A DNA stretch of 47,857 nucleotides from Symbiodinium natans (lineage: Eukaryota; Sar; Dinophyceae; Suessiales; Symbiodiniaceae), in assembly GCA_905221605.1 (NCBI GenBank), contig CAJNDS010000962.1, positions 1-47,857 on the forward strand, written 5' to 3'. Positions 9,490 through 18,272 of this stretch are shown one piece after another. A program made the translations under genes and the position numbers. Below the pieces are notes generated by a model that had not been told where the DNA came from, did no database searches, and saw only the letters and a list, made by a program, of their open reading frames with translations. Numbering within the stretch: the stretch's first letter is position 1; each line of letters begins with the position of its first letter.

Positions 9490-11487
9490 GTGCCGGCCGT
9501 GAGTCCTAGTGCTCTGGATGCTTGTGTGACGACTCCCTCTAGTGATGTTGCCCACAGGATCGGAGGGAGTAGCGCCGCCTCGTGTCCACCCCGTAGTGGA
9601 GGCAACATTAGGGACCCACCGCCTGGCGTACGACGTCCACCCAGCCCCCGGACACGGCCCATGCACGCAACATTTCCGGAGGGGATTAGGACGGTCGAGG
9701 CATCACAGCCCCCTTGCGCTAAGTCTCCCACGGACTCACTTGGCCTGACGGAACCAAAATCGTATCTCCCTATGCCTCCCCATGGCCCGACGCCCATCCC
9801 CGCCAGGCCTGTGCCCGCTGTCCAAGCTCGCAAGGAAAGTCGGCCTCTCGTTTTGGACAAAGACGGCTCTCAGCATCTGGAACCGCCAAAAGCCAAGCCT
9901 CGAGGGCCTAGCGAGCCCAGCGGCACCCGCGACCCCAGCGCCCCAGCCTGTGCACCCATCATGCAGAGCAACACAGGCTCGGTCTGTGATCTCATGTGGC
10001 GCGCACTTGCAGCGGGACATCACTTTGGTAAGAATGTCAAACCTCGGCCCTACATGAGCCTGCGTGACTCGCAACACCTCACAACACACTGCCAGCAGCT
10101 TCGGGCATATAGGGCCTATGAGGTGTTTTTGAACGGCGTACCGAACCAGCTGCAAGACTCGGAGATGCTGATCGGAATTGCGGACACGCTACTGCATCTG
10201 CCTGAAACGTTTCCGGCGGCGTATTTGAAGGTTTATGACCCTATCATCACGCAGTGTCTTAGACTGTCGGGGGCATTGCAGCATTTTGACCTTGCTGAAA
10301 TGTTGGATTGCCCGGTTCCGCAGCTGGACAAAGCAAGGCTTTCGGAGTCCCTGGTGGGGTATGGCTTTCTTACCACAGCGCAGTACATCGCGGATCTTTT
10401 CTCTGCGGTGTCGGACTTGCCGAGTGTCATCAATGCCAGTTTTCCTGCAATGCTCAGCTACGCTGACCCAGATTATTGGCTGGGTGCACTTCTGCTCGCA
10501 TTCGAGTCCCACCAAAAAGGTCCCCTGGAGCGAACGGCCGGGCTGCCCATTGTTATTGGTTTTCCTGAATCTGACAATAAAATTACTGACCTGCAGATCA
10601 ATGTGCCGCCCGCAGCCATGGTGGCCTTCTTAGCTGGCCGCGCTTATCGGTGTCCCAAGTGCCCTACTACCAAATATGTGATGGACGCGCACAGTGGACT
10701 GCCACAAGTCACTGGCCAAGCCTCCCAAGAAGCCTTGCAGGCATGGGCCTCAGCTGCTAAGCACACGGACGTGGAAAAGGCCAGGCTTGCCCAGCCCAAC
10801 CTGAATACGTTCCTAGGCATCACGCTGCAGGGCACAGAGACACTTGGGCAAAGGCACTATCAAGAATTTAGACCGGACCTCCCCCCTGCCCATTTCCTTG
10901 ACGCCATCCGGCTTGCCCTTGCGGCCTCGGTGGCCAACCAAAACATTGAACACTTTTGGTCAGTTTATAACTTGGAATGGCCTGACACTTCTCACAGAAT
11001 GGCTGTTTTTCTACGGCGAGTGTTGCCCCTAGAGTGCTTGCTCTCCACGCCCTTGGCTGCGCCGGTGGAAGTGAACACTGCGGCAGCCTCGCCGGAGGTC
11101 GTCAGCATCTCTTCTGAAACTAACGAAGGTTCTCCCTGCCCGATGGATGACATGTCGGATGCGGAGGACGAACCCGAGGCACAGGTGAATGATTGGCGCT
11201 TCTCGGAGCTGCGAACCACTGACCTTGCAGCTTTGCGAGAAGTGGATGTCTCAGCCCCTTTCCGACTGCCAGTCATCTTCGAAGCGCATTGGAAAGGGAT
11301 CAGCGCCACACCCACCAAGCATGGGCCAAAACGTGCCTCAACAGCTTCTGGTTTAAGATGTACTGCCATGGCACCTCCAAGGACCCTGATCCTTCGGCCC
11401 TACGTGCGGCAGTTACCTCCTTCCCCTATCAGTATAAGGACGAAGGTGTTGTGCAGTACAGGCAAATCCAGGAAGCTGTCCGGGTGA
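9490..11487 (+). CDS. Unknown protein of the helicase/hydrolase unit, 665 aa
   Basis: The frame is open from 9,184, begins with GTG at 9,490 in this call and has its first ATG at 9,661, so the start is uncertain and it may be joined to the helicase ORF by a -1 shift. The first 160 residues are Pro/Ser-rich. Then comes a globular region with DYWLGALLLAF, a conserved block DLQINVPPAAMVAFLAGR and a possible zinc-binding CPKCP. An acidic stretch (MSDAEDEPEAQ) lies near the end. I recognise no known domain. Residues about 418-546 are repeated at 14,085-14,450 in copy 2, and the DYWL...FLAGR block is recognisable in an older paralogue split around that insertion. The genuine C-terminus seems to lie in the -1 frame (11,289-11,675). 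Confidence 0.5.
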   Translation: MPAVSPSALDACVTTPSSDVAHRIGGSSAASCPPRSGGNIRDPPPGVRRPPSPRTRPMHATFPEGIRTVEASQPPCAKSPTDSLGLTEPKSYLPMPPHGPTPIPARPVPAVQARKESRPLVLDKDGSQHLEPPKAKPRGPSEPSGTRDPSAPACAPIMQSNTGSVCDLMWRALAAGHHFGKNVKPRPYMSLRDSQHLTTHCQQLRAYRAYEVFLNGVPNQLQDSEMLIGIADTLLHLPETFPAAYLKVYDPIITQCLRLSGALQHFDLAEMLDCPVPQLDKARLSESLVGYGFLTTAQYIADLFSAVSDLPSVINASFPAMLSYADPDYWLGALLLAFESHQKGPLERTAGLPIVIGFPESDNKITDLQINVPPAAMVAFLAGRAYRCPKCPTTKYVMDAHSGLPQVTGQASQEALQAWASAAKHTDVEKARLAQPNLNTFLGITLQGTETLGQRHYQEFRPDLPPAHFLDAIRLALAASVANQNIEHFWSVYNLEWPDTSHRMAVFLRRVLPLECLLSTPLAAPVEVNTAAASPEVVSISSETNEGSPCPMDDMSDAEDEPEAQVNDWRFSELRTTDLAALREVDVSAPFRLPVIFEAHWKGISATPTKHGPKRASTASGLRCTAMAPPRTLILRPYVRQLPPSPISIRTKVLCSTGKSRKLSG

Positions 11488-11675
11488 TGTGGCACGCGGC
11501 CCAAACCTCAATGACAAGATACATGCGTATCCCCATTCCGGACGGCATCCCTGAGTGGGGGGTTGATGAGCAAGAGCTGCCTCCAATGCAGGTCATGCCC
11601 AGCCGTACGCGTTCCCACACCACCTCCGATGGCCACCGCTCTCGGCGTCCGGACTGGGAGGGCTCCTGGCAATAG
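11289..11675 (+). CDS. C-terminal segment of the unknown protein, in the -1 frame
   Basis: From about 11,340 the frame reading NSFWFKMYCHGT then QYKDEGVVQYRQIQEAV is protein-like and strongly conserved in the second copy (24,713-25,051), with only a handful of substitutions. In both copies it is offset by -1 from the upstream ORF, although the sequences around the junction differ (copy 1 lacks roughly 78 bases). The start shown is only that of the open frame. Confidence 0.4.
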   Translation: MERDQRHTHQAWAKTCLNSFWFKMYCHGTSKDPDPSALRAAVTSFPYQYKDEGVVQYRQIQEAVRVMWHAAQTSMTRYMRIPIPDGIPEWGVDEQELPPMQVMPSRTRSHTTSDGHRSRRPDWEGSWQ

Positions 11676-13838
11676 ACAGCAAGCTGTCATCTGAGGGCTC
11701 CTACTGACGCCATGAACGCGCCATTGAGTCCTTTCATGGCATGCTGCCTAGCGTGATGTGAGCCCTCACATCTCCTCGCCGATACATGCCGCAAGACTAC
11801 CTCGGGATATTCTTGGTTTGGCAACCCTCTCGTGGTCTATGCCACGGATTGGATCGTGCTTGTCTTCGGTGTGCTCACTGCCTGCACCTGTGAACACCCT
11901 TCTGTGTCGGCCCTGCGTTGTGCCTATGGTGACGGGGGGCCTTTCTTTCGTGGTTGCTCCACTGGCCATCTGCCACGGACTGCCCTGGGCCGGTCCTGCC
12001 TGGACGTTCCAGCTCTGTCATCGGTAAAACGGCCAATCTTCCTTTCCTCTGCCCCCTCTAGGTGGGCAGGTTGCCTGCTTCTATGTGCTACGATCAAGTG
12101 TGAACCCCTTGGACTAGAGGGTTGGCCATCTCTCGTCTGGAAGGTGACACCCCCTTGGCGTACAACGACGTCATGCCTATTGGGAGAGACCAGCTAGGGG
12201 ATGCTGCTTCCGGGTTGTGGACACTCCTATGCGGAGATCAGGTTTCCACTTCCCTGGCAATGTGCCATCGAGCACCTGTGAACAACCTGGCCTTCACGAG
12301 AGCCATTCTCGCCTGTGCTTGGGTTGCTACGGGGTTCCCTGCCTGCTTGGTGTCTATCTCTGCTTGCGTCAAAGCAGCCATACATGACTACCTCCCCATC
12401 GGTAGGTGGCCAAGCGTGATGTGAGCCCTCACATCTCCTCGCCGACGTCTGTCAGTTTGGGCATGGACGGTCTGAGTCTGTGTATTGAACCCTCAACCCT
12501 CACCGGCCAAGGAGATAGTTGCTTGGCCTTGAGTGCGAAGTTTCGACTGGGGGACTCTCCCGCTTCCTGCGGGGCAGGTGGGGTCCTCGCCTGCTTTGGT
12601 TCACCTGATGGCTCTGAGTGGAACGAAGCAGTCAAGCCTGCTTTGGCCGGCGGACGAGCTCTTGTGAGTCAAAAGAACGTGGCGCTTTGTGCTCGGAGAG
12701 GCTCCACTCGCTGACCACCATGGAGTACTCTGGGCTGGTCCTACCCCTTTGTTCTTGCCGTTAAGTCCCCACTGGCTGACCACCATGGGGCAACTTTATA
12801 CTTCGGAACACGAAGGTTGACACCTACAACGTTCCGTGCTGAGGCACGACTTTGCTCCACCTGTGATGGCGAAACTGTGAACCATCTCGTGAACGGCCTT
12901 GGCTGGTGCTGAATGTATTCGCATTGGTGGCTGCATGATGGTGATGTGAGCCCTCCCATCTCCTTACCGACGTACCTCACGGGTTTGGGTGAAGGGACCT
13001 GATGCGTGCCGATGCGCAGGCCAGTGCCAAAGTGGCGTAGCCTTGTGTGAGATGCCTGGACTGGGAGGTCCCTCGGTGTCATTCAAACCCTGTGGCGTTA
13101 AGGGTTTGATAACTCGCCGTGGACTTTCCCCGTGGAATCGGTAGCTGCTGCTACTCTCGCCCCCCCTCTGACCGTGCGCCGGCACCTCTGAGGGTGGGCC
13201 CTTGTGCGCCAGGTAATCGGTAGCTGCTGCTACTCTCGCCCCCCCCTCTGGCCGTGCGCGGGCACCTTTGAGGGTGGGCACTTGTGCGCCAGGTTGACTG
13301 GTGAACCCTGTGCTCGGAGCTACTCCACTGGCTGACTGGAGTGCCCTGGGCCGGTCTGGCCTGGATTGTTCTTGCTGTTAAGTCCCCACTGGCTGACCAC
13401 CATGGGGCATATGCACATCTTTCATCCCCCCTTGGGAGTCTGACTTGCAACATCCTTTCGCCATTGAGTGTTGGTTGTCTTTCCTTGACAACGATTAAGC
13501 GATCCGAACCTCGTCTGATGACCTCGGGTTGACTAACCGCTGTCGCACCAGTGGCTACATGATGGTGGTTTTGTGAATCTGGCAATGTCGCATTTTGCGA
13601 ATCCCCCACAAGCTCTGTGCTTCCTTGTGCACCGGGACTTCATTGACGACCTCGAGTACTGAGTCCGTGGGGTATCTAGTAGTTTAGCGCGATTGCTCGC
13701 TTTGTTTCTTCGGTGTCTGTTCTTTGGTGGTTTCGTGTTGTGTCTGGCGGGTTGTGTGCGCTGACTCTGTTTCACCCTTTTTGTCGAGCCCAACAAGACC
13801 GGCCTACTGTGCTACTGATGTAGTAAAGAGGCGCCAGA
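11676..13838 (+). repeat. 3' tail made of decayed hydrolase-ORF fragments, copy 1
   Basis: No intact gene is seen. Successive fragments resemble parts of the 944-1813 ORF. GATGTGAGCCCTCACATCTC at 11,756 and 12,418 (a variant with CCC at 12,946) matches the DASPRISLPTYL coding segment near 1,357-1,390. The 12,200-12,300 stretch matches the GCGHFY...PLPWQ...AIEYLW segment near 1,130-1,200. The 12,575-12,650 stretch matches the AGSPPAWMLPDGA segment. A motif CACTGGCTGACCACCATGG recurs in pairs (near 12,709, 12,770 and 13,389). The whole tail is present, with rearrangements, in copy 2 (25,052-27,678), so it was part of the transposed RNA. Confidence 0.6.
13136..13293 (+). repeat. 79-bp tandem duplication in the copy 1 tail
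   Basis: Two adjacent units begin AATCGGTAGCTGCTGCTACT at 13,136 and 13,215 and include a C-run. Copy 2 has a single unit near 26,872, so the duplication arose after or outside the copying event. Confidence 0.75.
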
Positions 13839-13840
13839 GG

Positions 13841-13851
13841 AAAAAAAAAAA
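13841..13851 (+). other. Poly(A) tract ending copy 1
   Basis: A run of eleven A follows GTAGTAAAGAGGCGCCAGAGG. The equivalent place in copy 2 reads GTAGTAAAGAGGCGTCAGTCC followed by nine A, so both copies terminate at the same 3' site. Confidence 0.75.
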
Positions 13852-13949
13852 GACCCTTTGGTTCAAAAGTTTTTTTGGGGTTTTTTTAAAGTGGTGAGAC
13901 TTTTTTGGTTTAGTCTTTTCTGCAAGTGGTGTTGAAACACCCGTAACTC

Positions 13950-14084
13950 GGATTACTGGTTGGCGGAACTGCTTTTGGGCTATCACGCCCAAGTCTCCAA
14001 GTAGAGCGGCTGCTCTGCCTGTATGGTGGGATCGCCGGAGTGCGACAAACAGAAAGAAGGCCAAGACTCTTGCAAAGCCACCCT
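13950..14084 (+). pseudogene. Older paralogue of the unknown protein, left part, split by copy 2
   Basis: The frame near 13,950-14,084 reads SDYWLAELLLGYHAQVSK, then after a stop GSPECDKQKEGQ. This parallels DYWLGALLLAFESHQKGP and GFPESDNKITD of the 665-aa ORF. It continues after the insertion at 27,706 with LLDIQLNVPPAVAFLAGR, the counterpart of DLQINVPPAAMVAFLAGR. The joined reading crosses the target-site sequence in frame. The paralogue is clearly diverged, with at least one stop. Confidence 0.55.
14067..14084 (+). repeat. Target-site duplication, left copy (18 bp)
   Basis: CTCTTGCAAAGCCACCCT lies immediately before the 5' end of copy 2 and is repeated exactly at 27,688-27,705 immediately after its poly(A). 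An extra A on each side may belong to either. Confidence 0.85.
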
Positions 14085-14450
14085 ATGGGCCGCAGCTGCT
14101 AAGCACACGGACGTGGAAACGGCCAGGCTTGCCCAGCCCAGCCTGAATACGTTCCTAGGCATCACGCTGCAGGGCACACAGACACTTGGGCAAAGGCACT
14201 ATCAAGAATTTAGGCCGGACCATTTCCTTGACGCCATCCGGCATGCTCTTGCGGCCTCGGTGGCCAACCAAAACATTGAACATTTTTGGTCAGTTTTTAA
14301 CTTGGAATGGCCTGACACTTCTCACAGAATGGCTGTTTTTCTACGGCGAGTGTTGCCCCTAGAGTGCTTGCTCTCCTCGCCCTGTGCTGCGGAAGCGAAC
14401 ACTGCAGCAACCTCGCCGGAGGTCGTCAGCATCTCTTCAGAAACTAACGA
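14085..14450 (+). pseudogene. Retrocopied fragment of the unknown protein, part 1
   Basis: Encodes the equivalent of copy 1 positions 10,743-11,126 (AAKHTDVE...LNTFLGITLQG...NIEHFWSV...SSETNE). It is close to copy 1 and lacks 12 bases in frame at one point. It ends at the exact left junction of the YR retrotransposon and resumes at 24,431. Confidence 0.7.
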
Positions 14451-14682
14451 GAAATTTCACGGAACGTGAGATCACCTTATTTCCGTAGGCAACAGGTAAA
14501 TGTTACCGTCCTTGAAGTTTATAAATGTCAAACAAGTTTCATATTTGTGCGTCCGCTGGAAAAACGATATGTTTGTCCTGTGTGGGAATTTTGCATGATG
14601 TTTTGCAGAATGGGGTCATGAGTCAATTGTACCGCGCCGGCTGCTCAAGATGACAGCCGGAGTAGCTGTGTCCTTCTTTTGA
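14451..14682 (+). repeat. Split direct repeat A1
   Basis: 232 bases from GAAATTTCACGGAACGTGAG to TCCTTCTTTTGA, the left end of the element. The same 232 bases recur as A2 at 23,864-24,095. It contains the short palindromic piece TTCACGGAACGTGA and would include the 5' end or promoter of the genomic RNA (inference). Confidence 0.9.
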
Positions 14683-14751
14683 TGGGCGCTAGACATCGTG
14701 GACGAGCGGCGGCGGCGGCTCCTTTGGTGCTGGCCATTTCGGGCTCTCGCA

Positions 14752-15369
14752 ATGGCGGGTTTTCGTATTCAGCATGCTGCTTGGGCGCTCTCCTGGGTTT
14801 TGCACTTTTCCTTGCGCTTTTGTCTGCGCTTTGAGATCTCGCTCATGCTGGTGCCGCTGGCATCTGGTGCGCCTTCGATTCCCAGGGAGGGCCCCCTGTC
14901 AGAGGAATCCGACTCGCCACGTGCAGATCCCGATGGATTGGAGCCTGGGCTGCTTCTCATGTCCACTGGTTCAGACCGGCATGATGCAGCTTCTGGAGTC
15001 GGCGTGCAGCCGCCGACTGGTTCTTCGACCTTGGCTTTCAATGACCAGCCTACTCGACGCGTTCGCCGCCGTGTCGACCTGGATGCTGGCAATGCTGGTC
15101 TCATACATCCTGCGCTTCCTGCCGACTTGTCTTCGTCAGGGACAAGTACAAGTGCATCGTTCTCGGTTGTGATCCAGGACATACACCTTCGCATCCGTGA
15201 CTTGGAGTTGTTTGCTAGTTCGACGCAGTGTACTCTCGAAGCACTTTCTGATAGGCTGAGTACCCTTGAAGATCACTTCGGGCTCACATGCAGTGAACAT
15301 GCTCCTCGTGTCAATTTGCTGCGTCGGGTCCAGCTTCTGGAACTTGCTAGCCGGAGCTCGTCTAGCTGA
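14752..15369 (+). CDS. Unknown small ORF of the YR element, about 205 aa
   Basis: Open from a GTG at 14,698; the first in-frame ATG (14,752) begins MAGFRIQHAAW. The first 40 residues are strongly hydrophobic (FSLRFCLRFEISLMLV), like a signal or membrane anchor. A disordered Ser/Pro/Asp-rich middle follows, then a C-terminal heptad-like helix (IHLRIRDLELF...LEALSDRLSTLE) that could form a coiled coil. No family recognised. It sits between A1 and the recombinase gene, where a small accessory or structural protein would be plausible. It could also be non-coding leader with a chance frame. Confidence 0.35.
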   Translation: MAGFRIQHAAWALSWVLHFSLRFCLRFEISLMLVPLASGAPSIPREGPLSEESDSPRADPDGLEPGLLLMSTGSDRHDAASGVGVQPPTGSSTLAFNDQPTRRVRRRVDLDAGNAGLIHPALPADLSSSGTSTSASFSVVIQDIHLRIRDLELFASSTQCTLEALSDRLSTLEDHFGLTCSEHAPRVNLLRRVQLLELASRSSSS

Positions 15370-15941
15370 ATGTGTGGGCCTTGCCCTCTCTTGTACAGTT
15401 CGGCGACTTTTTCACGCCTCCATGTCGAGCACTCTTGTGTTCAAAATGCAACGCGCGGGCTGAGGGGCCTCCAGCGAGGGCTGGCAGTCTTGTACTGGTG
15501 CAATTGCATTGCGTGTCTCTACGGCATATGCAGTGCCTCTGAGGCATAGCAGGTCTTTCCAGGAGCCAGTCTGTGTGGTTGGCGACATGTTCTGCGCTGT
15601 CTGTGTGTTGCAGTCCGAGGGGGCTCGAGCACGCAACATGGGGTGCACAGACTGTCGTGCAGTAGGTGACATGCAAGGTCGTACTAATTTGCAGCAACGC
15701 CTTTCAATGTGCAGCATCTAGCCTTTCAGCATGTAGCCATTTGCGTGTTGAAATTTCTTCCACTGGAAGTGCATCGCCCGCTCATCTCTGTCGGAGCGGG
15801 AAGTGGATGGCGCTTGCAGGTCCGAGGTGCATCTCGTGCCACCAGGTTGCATAACGGCTCATCCTTGGCGTCCCGGGCCGTGACTGCCTACTACCGGGGT
15901 CGTGGAGTTTTAGCAACTTTGTGAGGGGTTTGGGCGTCCTC
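15370..15941 (+). other. Non-coding spacer in the YR element
   Basis: Between the small ORF and the recombinase start I see no conserved frame, only short overlapping ones. It may hold leader or processing signals for the downstream gene. Confidence 0.4.
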
Positions 15942-18104
15942 ATGTCGCAGCCTGCTTCCCAGTTTGCTCAGCCCAAGCCTAAAATTGCTCTTTCCCCCCC
16001 CGATCTCGACCCATGGGGCCTCTTGGCGGTCATGAAGGGCGACACTGACTCTCCTTTGCTGGCCCAAGAGCCTACCAGTTCTTCTGCGCGCACGACCCAA
16101 GTGCCTTCTGCGTCCCAGCCCTTGGGGCCGGCGGGCCATCCGGCTTCCCCTCAGTCATCCGCCCCTTCAGCCTCTGAGAACCTTCATGTGCATTCTGCAT
16201 CGCACGAGGTCCCTCCCGTGCAGCCTCCACAGCAGGAGCCTTTGCGCGAGGTTGTTAAGTGGGGGAGTGTTCGCGATTCCTTGGTTAAGGCAATAAAGGG
16301 CCCCTATAGTCTCGAGGCACGGGTGGCTACCAGATCTTTGAATATGGTTTTTCCGGGCGTACTCAGCTTTCCTAGGGAAGTAATGTGGTCTACAGACTCC
16401 TTCGCCTGCAATCCCATGGGGTCCATGTGGGACCTTTCGTGGCCGGAGCACAGCAGCACCGATGCTATGGACACAGCTGAGCCCCCAGATCAGATTCTGC
16501 CGATCTTTGTTGCAAACCCTAAACCTTGGAAAGGGTCCGTTGTTCACTCCAAGGGTTGGTCGGATGCTATTGATGCGAACCGGTCGCAGGCCCTGGAAAT
16601 CTGGAAGTCTCTGATTTTGTCCTCTGGGAGTGCAACAAAAGTAGGTAGGGACCTCTTGCGGGCACAAGAAGATTCCCTAGGAGAGGCGAAGGTGAGGCAA
16701 ATCATTGATGATGTTTTCGCAAAGCGTGCCAGTAGTACGTTGCGAACAAGGTCCACCTCCATGTTGCAGTTCATTCGTTGGAGATCATCAGTTGGTCTTG
16801 AGACGCCCCCTTTTCCCATCGATGAAAGTGAGGCGTACGACTACATTTGCTTTCTCCGGTCTGAAGGCGCTCCGAAGTCCAAGGCACCTAGGTTCAGAGA
16901 GGCGGCAAATTTTTGTGGGGCTCTTCTGGGCTTTGACTTTGATGATATCTCGCAATCTGCAAGGATAGACGGTGCGTGCATCGGCACCGTCTTTAAGCCA
17001 GTGCAGAAGTGCGACCCCTTGACGGCCGTTCAGGTCCAGTCGTTGGAAGAACAGATCTATGACTTGCCTGACCTTGAGGCAGTGCTAGTAGGGTTTTGCC
17101 TTTATGTTCTTCACGGCCGGTTGAGGTGGTCAGATGCACAGTGTACGGAGTCCGAGCCTGTCCTAGATTCCACTGAGAGTGGTTGTGGCTACTTGATCGC
17201 AAACCTTTACCATCACAAAACGGCAGACAAGAACAGCCTCCTGCGGCACCGCCTGCTGCCTGTTTCGTGCATATCGCCGGGCTTGAGCACACATTGTTGG
17301 GCCTCTGAGTGGCTTCGTAGGAGGGCACGGTTAGGTCTTCGTGCTGCGCGAGGTGTACCCTTGATGCCCTGCCCGCTAAATGCAGGGGGCTTTGACACGA
17401 TCCCTCTTGACGCTTCTCGAGGTGCCATCTTCTTGAGGGAGATCCTTGGGCAGCTGGGACATGCGCCGGTCCTCCCCCAGCGAATCCGTACGCACTCTTT
17501 GAAAACGACCATCCTTTCCTGGATGGCTAAGGCTGCTAGCTCAGAGAATCTCAGGAGTGTGGCTGGGTATCATGTTGGGAAGTCCCGCTCGACCCTTGAG
17601 TACGACAGAGACTCGTTAGCCCCAGTGATGCATCACCTTGAAGGACTCTTTCAACTCATCCGCCTCGGCATATTCTCTCCAGACTGCACGCGGTCTGGCC
17701 GGTGGACCGGTAGGTTCAAATCCGTCGATCTTGCGTTGGCCAGTTTGCAAGGCGACAGGCCCGATGGGGAGGGTGAGGCACCAGATGCCTTCTCGGATGT
17801 CGAGGAGCAGTCCGAAGTTCATTCGCAGGCAGGGGATCCAGTTTCTGATGAAGAGTTCGCTGAAGGCCTGCAGAGTGTTCAGCAGTTGGCTGCTCGGATC
17901 CCGGTGGAAACCCCGGCCTTGCCACCACAGGTTTTCATGCACAAGACAAGTAAGGTGTTCCACATCCCCAGGGCCGACCATCCTTCCTCAGAAGGCGAGA
18001 TCACAATTTTGGTCTGTGGCCGGACAGCTAACATGAATTATGAGCTTGTTCCCATGCCGACAATTTGTGTGGCCAAGTGCAGCGGCTGTTGGGCGAGCAG
18101 ATAA
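15942..18104 (+). CDS. Tyrosine recombinase (integrase) of the YR retrotransposon, 720 aa
   Basis: First in-frame ATG at 15,942 (open from a GTG at 15,921). A disordered Pro/Ser-rich N-terminus (about 1-110) precedes an SAM-like core-binding region (DESEAYDYICFLRSEGAP). The catalytic domain shows the expected order: Arg in GRLRWSDAQ (about 393-395), a beta-hairpin Lys in HHKTADK, box II HSLK (His 518; the usual second Arg is replaced by Lys), His in AGYHVGK (544) and the nucleophile Tyr in LEYDRD (554). The His-Tyr gap of ten residues is normal. The C-terminal 165 residues are acidic and probably disordered. This enzyme would insert the circular cDNA by strand exchange at a short shared core. 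Lys in box II is tolerated in some recombinase families but should be noted. Confidence 0.82.
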   Translation: MSQPASQFAQPKPKIALSPPDLDPWGLLAVMKGDTDSPLLAQEPTSSSARTTQVPSASQPLGPAGHPASPQSSAPSASENLHVHSASHEVPPVQPPQQEPLREVVKWGSVRDSLVKAIKGPYSLEARVATRSLNMVFPGVLSFPREVMWSTDSFACNPMGSMWDLSWPEHSSTDAMDTAEPPDQILPIFVANPKPWKGSVVHSKGWSDAIDANRSQALEIWKSLILSSGSATKVGRDLLRAQEDSLGEAKVRQIIDDVFAKRASSTLRTRSTSMLQFIRWRSSVGLETPPFPIDESEAYDYICFLRSEGAPKSKAPRFREAANFCGALLGFDFDDISQSARIDGACIGTVFKPVQKCDPLTAVQVQSLEEQIYDLPDLEAVLVGFCLYVLHGRLRWSDAQCTESEPVLDSTESGCGYLIANLYHHKTADKNSLLRHRLLPVSCISPGLSTHCWASEWLRRRARLGLRAARGVPLMPCPLNAGGFDTIPLDASRGAIFLREILGQLGHAPVLPQRIRTHSLKTTILSWMAKAASSENLRSVAGYHVGKSRSTLEYDRDSLAPVMHHLEGLFQLIRLGIFSPDCTRSGRWTGRFKSVDLALASLQGDRPDGEGEAPDAFSDVEEQSEVHSQAGDPVSDEEFAEGLQSVQQLAARIPVETPALPPQVFMHKTSKVFHIPRADHPSSEGEITILVCGRTANMNYELVPMPTICVAKCSGCWASR

Positions 18105-18272
18105 AAATGCACGTGTGACCAGCTTTCCGCATGCCGTTCAAGTTGCTGAGTCTGTTGTCTTCAGTTTCTGGGGGGGGGGTGTTTGCAGAAACCTTCTCTG
18201 CACTTTCATGCTCTCCGCTCGCTTGTCGGCACAGATCTGTAGCATGCGAGGTCCCGAGCCCGCGTAGCTGTG
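18105..18272 (+). other. Short spacer with G-run between recombinase and gag
   Basis: The spacer is 168 bases with a run of about ten G near 18,170. No gene. The two flanking ORFs share a frame but stops intervene, so they are separately translated or separated by processing. Confidence 0.4.

Larger units (their letters stand above)
944..13851 (+). mobile_element. Large retroposed-type unit, copy 1 (helicase/hydrolase family), ending in poly(A)
   Basis: Four consecutive plus-strand ORFs and a long tail end in an A-run at 13,841-13,851. The last 1 kb or more is repeated in the partner copy ending at 27,687, where the same terminal sequence GTAGTAAAGAGGCG precedes another A-run. Two independent copies stopping at the same place in poly(A) means the unit spread through a polyadenylated RNA. 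I see no reverse transcriptase or endonuclease in it, so it was probably mobilised in trans by a LINE-type enzyme (inference). The 5' end is undefined; 944 is simply the first credible ATG. Several ORF junctions are out of frame, so this copy may be partly decayed or may contain unspliced introns. Confidence 0.6.

Noticed and set aside
15731-15745. GTAGCCATTT in the YR element also resembles part of the spliced leader
   Set aside because: Only ten bases match; expected by chance or convergence.
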